A DNA stretch of 64,000 bases from positions 1,798,001-1,862,000 of the forward strand of contig JBCAQO010000002.1 in the NCBI GenBank assembly GCA_039111635.1, given 5' to 3'. Under the pieces are notes generated by a model, which did no database searches, had not been told where the DNA came from, and saw only the letters and a program-made list of their open reading frames with translations. The stretch comes from Heterobasidion occidentale. Its lineage: Eukaryota > Basidiomycota > Agaricomycetes > Russulales > Bondarzewiaceae. Positions 1 to 9,433 of this stretch are shown here, piece after piece. Every line of letters begins with the position of its first letter. Position 1 is the stretch's first letter. The position numbers and the translations under genes were made by a program.

Positions 1-495
1 ATATAGTGCAAATATTGAACTCATTACATGCATTACCCTCTGCTTACAACAATATTCTCTTTTTTGCCATTTGTGTGCTTTTGCAGCACCCAAATATTGA
101 TCTTCACATTTTTCACATCTCTAGTAAGAGGAACTACGTTGCTGACATGATTTCTTGTCATCTCTTTGATACTACTATTAAACATGTTCCTGCATTAATC
201 ATCTCTCCATTCACACCCTCTTAGGATGCACTAGAGATCGTGCCTCCATATTAAATATCCTATCCTTGTCTTGGCAACCTTCATGGGCACCATGGACAAA
301 AGAGTGTCTGATTTGAAAACATGCTATTGCATTAGGGCATGCTATCAAATTGTCAACACGTGCTTCTTATTCATCCACATTACAATCCTATCTAACTTTT
401 TGCAAAGCTCACAATCTTCCCATCAAACCCACCCCTGACACTTTGTTGTTCTACACTGCCTATATGTGTCACCACATACAACTGCAGTTGGTTGC
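1..495 (+). pseudogene. DIRS-like element F: RNase H tail and start of tyrosine recombinase (left copy)
   Basis: The first ~222 bases encode the end of a DIRS-type RNase H domain, with HISSKRNYVADMISCHLF near its C-terminus (family pattern: V.G..N.VAD.LSR). After a stop at 222-224, a shifted frame from about 280 to 490 reads WAPWTKE and then a segment including RASYSSTLQSYLTFCKAHN. That resembles the SAM-like core-binding domain at the N-terminus of tyrosine recombinases; no catalytic R-H-R-Y part is present. The reading is cut at 496 by a family D LTR. The 5' part is outside the window, but the same sequence with more upstream context lies at 60808-61302. Several stops show it is dead. RNase H identity is fairly secure; the recombinase call is an inference from motif shape and from gene order in DIRS elements. 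Confidence 0.6.
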
Positions 496-1340
496 TGTTA
501 GGTTGGAGACCTATCACGTGCACTGATGCACGAAGGGGATCCCTAGGCTAATACGTCCACAGTGTCATAGAGTTGTAGACTCCAATGAATGAAGATGATT
601 GATCATTTTTGGGCTTGTTAGAGGAATTCAGGGTCACTGTCTACTTTGTCCTCAAAGAGGTTGAGAAGATGATCTTCAAGGTCCTCTCGATGATGAGGTG
701 GAACTGGATGATCTTCTCCTGTCCAACAGATGACACTAGGGGGTGTCCAACTGAGAATGCGGAAGACAGTGAGGCCGGTGTAGTAGTGGGTGAGTAGAGA
801 GAGAGAAGAGGAGGGAGACAAAGCCAGTGCATTGTCAGACCATGCAAAGGATTCTCAGATCTGACAGAGATCACAAAGTGTGGGCTAGGAAGGTAGCCAG
901 ACATTGGGCGCAGTGCAGAGATCAAGTGTATTACAGATAAACAAGCTGAGCTTCTTAGAAGCTCATCTCGCCTATTTATACAAAGAAGTATCTAGGGCTG
1001 GATCTGGATCTGGTCTGTGCACTTCTCAGGTACCGAAGTAAACAATTGAGATCCATAAGCGAAGACATGTCATCAATCTAAGTATAGTACAAGATCACTA
1101 ATGTCTGTCCACATCCATATCAAATGTCTAGCCACATCATGATTGATCAGGAATCAGGGACAGGGCCAGGAACCAATGTCTATCCACATCAAGAACCAGG
1201 AACCATAAGTAAGTGTTCATGCAATTAGCATGTCAATGGAAATGAGTCATGGAGAACAGTCCAGGTCTGTATCACGTCTGAAGCACTTGACCAGCCCATC
1301 CATTCACGTGCAAAGCACATGTTAGGACGTGGTCCTAACA
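496..1340 (-). repeat. Family D LTR, 3' LTR of a minus-strand element
   Basis: An 845-bp LTR bounded by TGTTAGG and CCTAACA. On the minus strand it contains TATAAATA followed by a short palindrome (GAGCTTCTAAGAAGCTC). It is preceded on the minus strand by a polypurine tract, so it is the 3' LTR of element D. Related LTRs lie at 22082-22905, 44111-44944, 57947-58792, 59722-60554 and 61303-62147. By eye it differs by roughly 12% from the 22082 LTR, so the two may not come from one insertion event. The left flank GTTGC does not match the flank at 22906 (GGAGT). Confidence 0.85.
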
Positions 1341-1353
1341 CTACCCCCTCTTT
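1341..1353 (-). other. Polypurine tract of family D
   Basis: The minus strand reads AAAGAGGGGGTAG directly before the 3' LTR. This purine run is the expected plus-strand priming site. Families A and C have similar AAAGGGGGTR tracts directly before their 3' LTRs. Confidence 0.75.
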
Positions 1354-1649
1354 ATACAAGTCTTTGGTGTTTGGCAGGTGCCCCAATGACAGGGAGTGGC
1401 TCCCTGGAGTGAGCTTTGTTGAAGGTGGGGATGATGCGGGCTGGGTATCTGGTCCAGTTGGCAGTGTCGATCATGTGTTCCAATGCCTGCTTGTGATAAC
1501 CGTATTCTTCAGCCGTGCAATCCATTTGCAGACAAAGGTGGCGGGACTGCGTGCGATGCCTGTCATAGTCATGTAGAAAGCTGCCCGCCGTAACATCCGT
1601 TCTCTGTCTAATGCCCGTGATTGGACATCCCATGACGAGATGGCCGGTG
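1354..1649 (-). other. 3' internal tail of family D
   Basis: A short internal stretch between the E repeat and the polypurine tract. On the minus strand it is open from about 1633 to 1352 (about 93 codons) and includes TAEEYGYHKQALEHMIDTAN, followed by a stop next to the polypurine tract. I do not recognise the product. It may be the end of a degraded 3' ORF. It is copied at 62161-62456. Confidence 0.4.
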
Positions 1650-1659
1650 TGTTGATGCG

Positions 1660-1664
1660 CTTGC
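1660..1664. other. Target-site duplication CTTGC, left of element A
   Basis: CTTGC directly precedes the 5' LTR and is repeated directly after the 3' LTR at 12663-12667. The paralogous empty site at 62467-62471 holds a single CTTGC. Confidence 0.95.
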
Positions 1665-2285
1665 TGTTATGACTTGACCAATCGGGGCCCTTCGCGGCCG
1701 GTCTAACCGATGGATCAAGCATCACATGCTAGGCGGCTCCACTACGGAGTGTACATCAAGGTATTCGGCATGTCCTTAGGAGCCGACAAGACCGATGGTT
1801 CTTCAAGACATCGGTAAAGGCTATATGAGAGGGACATGAGGCTCACGAAAGTTTGCACAGTAATATGAGAGGCATTCACATGCCATGGGCTTGGGGCTTA
1901 TGGGTAAGCACCTCGTCGCACCATGATGGATCAGTGCGACTAGAGAAGTACAAGAGTAGGCGCCGGAGGGAAAGACGGCGGCCACAGCTCTCCTAGGATG
2001 GAAACCTGGAGAAGCACACGGACTCTTACCCTATACCCGATATAGTATATAAGGCCCATAGAATAGGCTGAGGATCTTCAGTCTATTCTCTTCGTTCATT
2101 CGTATCCACGAATACGAACCTCTTCGTTCCCCCTGTATCTACACATACAGGATTCTTAGAGCCAATCATTATTCCCTCCTGTATCAACGCCTGATACAGT
2201 CGAGACTTCGCCCACCACTCAGTCCATTGTGCGACCTAGGGAAGAACCTGTTACTCTTGGGTTACTGAACGAGCAGTTTGTAACA
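1665..2285 (+). repeat. 5' LTR of element A copy 1
   Basis: 621 bp, TGTTATGACTTG to TTTGTAACA. It differs from the 3' LTR at 12042-12662 at about seven sites. Two of these differences (CTGTATCT versus CTCTATCT, and GTTTGTAACA versus GTTCGTAACA) also separate the 5' and 3' LTRs of copy 2. Confidence 0.95.
2046..2089 (+). promoter_or_regulatory. LTR core promoter and predicted transcript start (R start)
   Basis: TATATAAGG begins at 2046. Thirty-four bases downstream, 2080-2089 reads AGTCTATTCT, the exact reverse complement of the PBS at 2288-2297. By analogy with Tf1 of fission yeast, where the first bases of the mRNA prime reverse transcription, the transcript would start at about 2080. The spacing also suits a TATA-dependent start. 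Confidence 0.7.
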
Positions 2286-2287
2286 CT

Positions 2288-2297
2288 AGAATAGACT
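2288..2297 (+). other. Primer-binding site, self-priming type (family A)
   Basis: AGAATAGACT lies two bases after the 5' LTR and is perfectly complementary to AGTCTATTCT at 2080-2089, the predicted 5' end of the element's own mRNA. I do not recognise the site as complementary to a tRNA 3' end. Confidence 0.7.
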
Positions 2298-2758
2298 CGC
2301 TTTTGCCCCTACCTTGCACCACACTCTGCTTGCTGCCACACTCTTTCTCACAACCCTCATCGGTGGCATAGACCCCCACCGAAGAGAGTTACTTCACACA
2401 CCCTGGAGCAAGACCTAGGCCTAGGATTTCCACCAGGCACTAGACGAACCCATAACCAACTTCGACAGAACAATCGTCCTATCCATCAAAGAGAAAACCG
2501 CTGGTATTACTCCGACACCAATTGGCCAGCTCCCCCAAACTTTGATAACTGCTCGTACCGAGAAGGACGATACTTCTTCACAGAGAAGACGGAACAGAAG
2601 CTGAGTGGGCTTGGGACGAAACAGCAGAAGACTGGGTAGAACCACCCCAGTACAGGAACCCCGAACCGGAAATCCCGGATACATCGGAAGAAGAAGAAGA
2701 AGGAACATCCGAGTCCGAATCCTCGGATATTCAAACACCGATCAACACCCGAAATATT
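2298..2758 (+). other. Open leader between PBS and first gag ATG
   Basis: The gag frame stays open from the end of the 5' LTR to 2758 once one base missing near 2582 is allowed for (copy 2 has it), yet it contains no ATG. Its content looks protein-like, with aromatic and then acidic stretches such as EWAWDETAEDWVEPPQY and TSEEEEEGTSESESSD. Either Gag starts at a non-AUG codon upstream, or this is a leader that happens to be open. The first in-frame ATG is at 2759. Confidence 0.4.
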
Positions 2759-3920
2759 ATGTCAAATCCTACAGACCCCCCCGTCTCATCGGGAAGGGGC
2801 AAGCTCAAGCTCCCTGATAACTTCGAAGGGGACCGAACACAATCACAGAAATTCATCATGAATTGCCTCCTCCTTTTCACGACAGAGTCGGACTGATACA
2901 AGACGGACACAGATAAAGTTTCCCTCGCTCTCTCTTGCATGAGATATGGGACGGCCGGCGTATGGGCAGAAAGCTTCCTAAAGAAGACAGTAGGGGCGAC
3001 CCCGCCCAAGACCGTAGGAACTTGGGACGACTTCCTTGTCAGGTTTAAACTCCAGTTCAAGGAAACGAACCTCACGGACAAGGCCCGAAGCGCCCTCATG
3101 TTTTTCTCTCAGGGGAAGATGACGGTGGATGAGTATTCAAACCAATTCATCCTTATCGCCGCCGACGCCGACATCACCGACAAGGAACAAGTTCCTTACT
3201 TCCAGAAGGGACTCGATCCAAGGGTCATGGACAAGATCTATGACAAAGAAACTCCGCCGAAGGACACGATCCAAGATTGGGTCAACACTGCCTGTGAAAT
3301 AGACGGACGCTTGAGAGCCCGAAGTGCTCAAAAGGCGATCCTAGCCAACTCCACCTCTTTCCGAAGCGACTTCCTCAATCGCTTTCACCTCCAACCAGCT
3401 CGCCGCTATAACTCTACCACCGCTCCTCGAAGAATGAACAACCAGGTGGTTGACATGGACATTGACGCCTCTCGCAAAAGAGACGCCAATCGGAACAAGC
3501 GTGTATACGATGGCAAGAGACCTGCTCCCTTTTCCTGCTACAATTGCGGAAAACCAGGGCACGGGATAGCTGATTGTCGTTCCCCTCGTAGAGGCGTTCC
3601 CCCGCCTCGAGGAAATCCGCGCAAGCCGATGGGCAGAGGAGGTAGACGAACTCGCGCTGCAGACATGGAGGATGAAGACGAGCAAGAATCCCCGGTGGGA
3701 AACAATGCGCGACTACATCGAGGACTGGAGGAGGGGAGTTCTCATGGCCACCACCGTCGGGTATCACAACCTGGTAATTTGGTGGAACGTGAGGACCCTC
3801 CCGCGAGAAGGGGAGGATCACGCCAGAGCAATGGAGAGCGCTACGTACCGCCTAACGGACGACGAGGAAATGGATCCGTCAGTGATACTAATGGCGTCCG
3901 AGCGCTCTTCCAAGAAGTAG
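2759..3920 (+). pseudogene. gag: gag, family A (capsid plus CCHC nucleocapsid)
   Basis: Structural protein that would package the element RNA. From the ATG at 2759 (MSNPTDPP) a gag capsid-like region runs from KLPDNFEGD through WDDFLVRFKLQFKE and YSNQFILIAADADI to about 3350. A CCHC zinc knuckle (CYNCGKPGHGIADC, 3536-3577) is followed by an Arg-rich tail. An in-frame TGA at 2894-2896, where tryptophan would fit (ESD-stop-YK), is shared with copy 2, so it predates the split of the copies. Near 3630 an extra base relative to copy 2 shifts the frame; the true frame is then 3672-3920, ending ASERSSKK. Gag identity is secure. Whether the TGA is read through is unknown. Confidence 0.8.
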
Positions 3921-4049
3921 GGAGGCGGAGGCAAAGAAGATGTTGGTGGACCTGGCAGAGGATTTTTCCTGACCTCTCCTTCACCAGCCGAAGAGAGAGG
4001 GTTGAGGAAACTCGAGTATGATCCCCCATCGTACATCTGAATTGGAGCA

Positions 4050-7000
4050 ATGAACAGTCACATTATTACCCCCATTCGACTTGACGTGCGATTAACAACT
4101 CGAGGAAGAAGCGCTGGAGCCAGGGCCGCCATCGACTCAGCATGCAAAGGGATTCTGGTAAACGAGAAGTGGGTAGAAAAGCATAACCTCCCCACCTATC
4201 CTCTAAACCGCCCCATCTGCGTTCGCAACGTCGATGACACCATCAACAAGGCGGGCCTCATACGACGAGGCCTAGACGCGAATCTCACCGTCAAGGATAG
4301 ACGGGGGAGAACTCACACCGAGCGCGTCCAGATGTTCATCACCAATCTAGGGGAAGACGACATGCTCCTAGGAACAGATTGGTTGAAATACCACGACCCC
4401 TCCATCGGGTGGAGGCGCCGTGAGGTACACTTTGATCGATGCCCCAGAAACTGCCAACAACCATATGGGTTCACTAAGGCACGGGAAGAGCCTACCAAAA
4501 AGGTATGGCTAGCTAAACTACGCGGCGACAAGATTCCCCAGCGGACGAAACTGCATCTTGTCTCGGAACCGGTAGGACCTTCATGGACTTGGACTAAAGA
4601 ACAATGGAGCCAAGTACCCGCGAAGGAATGGAAGACTCGGTTCATGGAGTTACTCGAGCACAAATCCCGACAACGCAAAGCTCGGAAATGGCTCGAGGAA
4701 CAAATAACCGAAAGGAAGGAACGTCGGCAAGCTCAACAGGAGGCAGCCCAAGGCAAAACTTCAAGGAAAGTCGCTGAAGAAGCGCAAACACCGTTTGACT
4801 CCTCCGCAATGGATAGCGCAGGAAAACCCGTCGTTAGAAAGGTGGCTCCAGAACCCTCGGGGTTCGCAAGCTTTGACGAAGACCTGGAGGAAGAAATTGA
4901 CACCACCGACTTGAAGGGTCGGGTGCCGACGGAATATCATTCTTTCCTCGACATCTTCAGTGAGAGGCGATCACAGAGGCTTCCCCAACATACGATATGG
5001 GACCACGTGATCAATCTCAAACCATCTTTTGTTCCCCAGGCTCCACGGATATTTCCTTTGAGCCCGAAAAACATGATGAACTAGGGAAATTCGTCAAGGA
5101 GCACCTTGCTAGAGGGACGATACGTCGGTCAACAGCACATAGCACGGCCTCTTTCTTTTTTATAAACAAGAAAGATGGGAAGCTTCATCCGGTACAAGAT
5201 TATCGCCACCTTAACGAACACACCATTCGGGACGTCTGCCCGCTGCCATTAATCCAAGAACTATTGGATATTATTAAAGGCGCAACGGTGTTCTCGAAAC
5301 TCGATGTTCGGTGGGGATACAACAACGTGCGCATCAAAAAGGGAGACGAATCCAAAGCAGCCTTCGTCACACCCTTGGGGCTTTTCGAACCTACCGTAAT
5401 GTTCTTCGGGCTTTGTAATTCCCCAGGGACCTTCCAAGCCATGATGAACATGATCTTCCAGGAACTCATCCTGGCCCGGAAAATAGCGGTATATATGGAC
5501 GACATCCTCATCTTCACGAAAACCACAGCAGAACATGTTGTGATTCTCCGGCGAGTCCTCCAAATCCTGCGCGACAACGATCTTTATCTCAACCGGAGAA
5601 ATGCGAGTTCCACAAGGAGAAGCTAAACTACCTTGGGTACACGATTTCAAAGACCACGTCGCAATGGAAGACTCGAAGATCGAAGCTATCCAGGAATGGC
5701 CCATCCCACGCACAGTTCGCGACATCCGCTCTTTCTTGGGCTTAGGGAACTTCTACCGGCGATTTATTGATAAGTTCTCCTTGATCGCTCGGCCCCTGCA
5801 TGACCTCACGAAGAAGGATACGAGATGGGACTGGACCACGGAGTGCCAACAGGCGTTTGACCGACTGAAGAAAGCCTTCATCAGTCAACCCGTCCTATTA
5901 TACCCTGACCCAATGCGCCCCTACCGGCTCGTTACTGACGCTTCCCTCGCGGCATACGGTGCAGTCCTTTTACAGGAAGGACCTGATAACGACTGGCACC
6001 CTGTTGCATACCTCTCAGGATCGTTCTCACCGGCTGAACGGAATTACGACGTACATGATCGCGAACTCCTCGCCATTATCAAGGCGCTGGAACACTGGAA
6101 ACATTACCTCGAAGGCGCTCGACACCCCTTTGAGGTCTGGACGGACCATAAGAATCTGGAACACTTTCAGACGGCACGCGACCTGTCAAGGCGACAAGCG
6201 CGCTGGAGCCTGTTTTGTCCCGATTTGACTTCCAGCTCAGTTACAAGGCTGGAACTACGAATCATGCCGATGCTCTGTCCAGGCGTCCAGACCTTAGTGA
6301 GGGGGTGGAATCTGACAACAAAGCACAGACTCTGCTCCCGTCCAGACTTTTCACCAAGTCCAGCGAAACTCTGGTAGAGCCAAGCGAAGGCATACACGTC
6401 AAGACAACGGAACTTGTATCCTCGGACATCCTCGCCCTTATCCGACACTCGTGCTCGGAACACGATTTGCTAGTCGACGCCCTTAAGAAACTGCTGGAAA
6501 AAGGTCCAAACGCAATGAAGGGCGACCTAGGAAAATGGACACATGAAGAGGGCATCACAAGACGCGACGGTTACATATGCGTCCCAAAGGACGACCTCCT
6601 TCGACGAATGATTGTCAAAACGCACCATGACACTATGGCTACAGGACACCCGGGCCGAGCAAAGACCTTAGAATTGGTCCAACGCCATTACTGGTGGTCA
6701 AGCATGACCAAATTTGTACACGCATATGTGGATGGATGTGCAGTCTGCCAATCTACCAAGAACCTTCCCCATAGGACCCATCCACCGATCCAACCGCTGG
6801 AAACCACAAACGCCCCTTGGCGCTTTATCTCCACCGACTTCGTGACAGACCTCCCGGAAAGCAGAGGCTACGACTCGATCAACGTGGTGGTCGATCAAGG
6901 TCTGTCAAAAGGAATAGTCATAACCCCGTGCAAGAAGACAATCACGGCCGAAGAAACCACGACACTCTTCCAGGACAATGTGTTCAAACGATATGGTCTA

Positions 7001-7876
7001 CCAACCAAAGTGGTGTCCGACAGAGGTCCTCAATTTGCGGCAAAGTTCACAAGGGAACTATGGAAAGGAATGGGAATTACCCCTGCCCTCAGCACGGCTT
7101 ACCACCCCCAAACGGACGGAGAAACAGAACGGGTAAACCAAGAGATCGAGCAATTCCTGCGAGTTTTCTGCAACTACCACCAAGATAACTGGGTAGACTT
7201 GATCCCCTTCGCAGAATTCTCCCACAATACCCGAAGACACTCCACCACTGGGAAGTCGCCGTTTGAAGTCCTTTATGGGTTCAATCCACCATATTCAGTC
7301 GACTCAGCCCTGGAGACCAAGGTGCCCGCAGTGACTGAACGTTTGCGGCTAATCAAAGAAGTCCAAGAAGATGCGGCCGCAAGTCTACAAATAGCAGCGC
7401 AGCATGCCAAGGACCGGGACCTGCACAGGAAACTCCCACAGTGGGAAGTAGGAACCCAAGTTTGGTTAGAAGGAACCCACATTCGGACGACTCACCCGAA
7501 GTTCAAGTTGGCACCTTGACGCTATGGCCCCTTTTCAGTGACCGAAAGAATCGGTGCTCTGGCTTATCGGTTGGAAATACCCGAAACATGGAAGATACAC
7601 CCGGTGTTTCATGCCTCCATGCTCACGGAATATCATAAGACGGAGGCCCACGGAAGGAACTTCCCCAGACCTGCCCCAGAGATCTTGAATGAAGAAGAAC
7701 ACTACGAAGTGGAGGCCATTCTAGATTCAAAATGCCAGGGACGAGGGACCAAGTACCTTGTCAAGTGGGTCGGATACTCCGAGGCCAATAACACCTGGGA
7801 ACCCTTTGCCCTCCTCAAAGATACGGCCGACGAGGCGCTTCGTGAATTCCACGAAAGCTACCCAGACAAGCCCTGA
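4050..7876 (+). pseudogene. pol: pol, family A: protease, RT, RNase H, integrase, chromodomain
   Basis: Polyprotein that copies and integrates the element. Protease: AAIDSACKG near residue 28, with DSA in place of the usual DSG/DTG, and LLGTDWL downstream. RT: YRHLNEHTIRD, then YMDD at 5492-5503. RNase H: VTDAS, DRELLAI and WTDHKNL. Integrase: an HHCC finger (HH...CAVC, ~6625-6770) and a DDE core with SDRGPQF and HPQTDGETERVNQE. A chromodomain (YEVEAILDSK to YLVKWVGYSEANNTWEP, ~7700-7860) ends the protein. Relative to copy 2 it lacks single bases near 5069, 5593, 5650 and 6215, all in base runs, and three bases near 6478. A TGA at 7517-7519 between integrase and chromodomain is shared with copy 2. 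The ATG at 4050 follows the gag region directly, after a stop 11 bases upstream. Confidence 0.9.
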
Positions 7877-7902
7877 CCTGCGGCGATTAAGCTTTAGAAA
7901 GG

Positions 7903-7910
7903 TATAAAAA
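7903..7910 (+). promoter_or_regulatory. Internal TATA box upstream of ORF3
   Basis: TATAAAAA lies 27 bases after the pol stop and 47 bases before the ORF3 ATG at 7957. This spacing would give a short 5' UTR. It suggests ORF3 is expressed from its own transcript. The same box is at 31131-31138 in copy 2. Confidence 0.5.
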
Positions 7911-7956
7911 GGGGGAGACGCTCCACCCCTTTCGAAGCAAGAATCCTCCCCCATAC

Positions 7957-9331
7957 ATGTCCGACCACTCCTCCCTTGATTACTCCCCTGGACGTGCCAT
8001 GCTCATCGATGATGGAACTACCCTCCCCTTCAAGAAACCCCTCGCCAGACATCATTCTGGCCGTGGCCAACCCCGACACTGGACGCCCTAGCCAAAGCAG
8101 CCGCCCAGCGACTCCAGAAGGAATTCCCATACCAATCATTGTCCACCAAACCGCGTTCGCCACCGAAGGTCGAACGGGTCCTCGAACCTCACCACGGGTT
8201 GAGGGAGCTCATGACGAGCACAATGAAAGACGTCAAGAAGAAGGAAGACCTACTCCGTCGACGCCTCCGCGCCCGACGACAGCGTTGGCTCAAGGAGACA
8301 CAGGGCAGGCAACAAGAGGCGGAAGAAGACCAGGAAACCCTGCGGACCTGGCATCGCTTACAGTTGCTGAGAGAAGTATACAAGAACCAGCAACGGCTGG
8401 TACATCAGCTGCCGGGACCAGAGGGCCCCCTACCGATAGTCGAGATCTGCACCCCGGAGAGTTGGAAGGGCTAGGAGACGCACTGCTCCAGCGCACCACC
8501 ATCTCCGCGTTAATTCAGATGGCCACAGCGTTAGCCTTACAAAGGCTTGCTAACTTCTTCGCAGGGCAACCCGGGAGCGAGAGCGACGACATACCCCGAC
8601 GCCTCGCTGACGCGAGCGACCAGGTCAGGCTTCTGGCCTATGCAGATGATCATAGGGCCGCCTCCTGGTACGTCCGAGGAAATAATGGGGCTTACGCCCT
8701 ACTCATTCATCCGGACGAGTTCTCCTCCTTCATCAATCTGGAGCTCCTACCCGCCCTCATCTCGCGCACCGACACAAGACACTCCTCCCACGCCCATCCC
8801 GTTCGGACTGACCCATTCCGCGTCCAACCATGGAGCGAAGCTAGCAGAGCGATACCGGCTACAAGTAGTCGAGACGCATCCACCCAGACCGAATACGTCT
8901 GGGCTACGGTCCGACAACAGGCACGAAGGGACCGAGAGGCCCTTCCTCCCATATCGGCAGGACAATCCACCGGGCAGGACGCAGGAGGCAGCAATGAGGA
9001 GCACCCTCCAAGGTACAGGAGGAACGAGGGACGAGGGAGCCACAGGACAAGGGCCATTCTTCAACCCAGGCGAAGCAGTCCTAGAGGAACTCGACCAAGA
9101 GATTTGCCGACTCCGAACCGTCCTCGAGATAATCGAGCTGAAGGAGCGCATCCACACATTGGTAGAAGAACTCCAATCCGCCAGCGACCGACTCAGCGAA
9201 CTACTTCCTGGACTCGAGCGGAACTAGATGCCTGGGACGAGGTCGAAGGTGACAATTACGATGACACCGACCCCTATTATAGGCCGGATGAAGGATATGG
9301 GGACTACGGAGACATTGGCGGAGGATACTAG
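7957..9331 (+). pseudogene. ORF3, family A (unknown function)
   Basis: Starts MSDHSSLDYSPG. Two bases missing near 8024 relative to copy 2 shift the frame; from about 7976 the ~450-codon frame is open. It has a Ser/Pro/Arg-rich N-terminus, a central helical part (GDALLQRTTISALIQMATAL, LANFFAGQ) and an acidic, Tyr/Gly-rich tail (DPYYRPDEGYGDYGDIGGGY). A second frame over the same DNA encodes coiled-coil-like segments at 8139-8474 (KKKEDLLRRRLRARRQRW) and 8547-9227 (EELDQEICRLRTVLEIIELK). I recognise no family. The protein may have changed frame during evolution, or two proteins may overlap here. Confidence 0.55.
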
Positions 9332-9433
9332 ACGAGGGAGTCGAGGGACCCCTCGTCGACAAACAAGGTGACGGAGAGGAAAGGACCCTCCGCGCCACAG
9401 GTACCGGTTTCACGCACAGGACGCCGGAATAAC

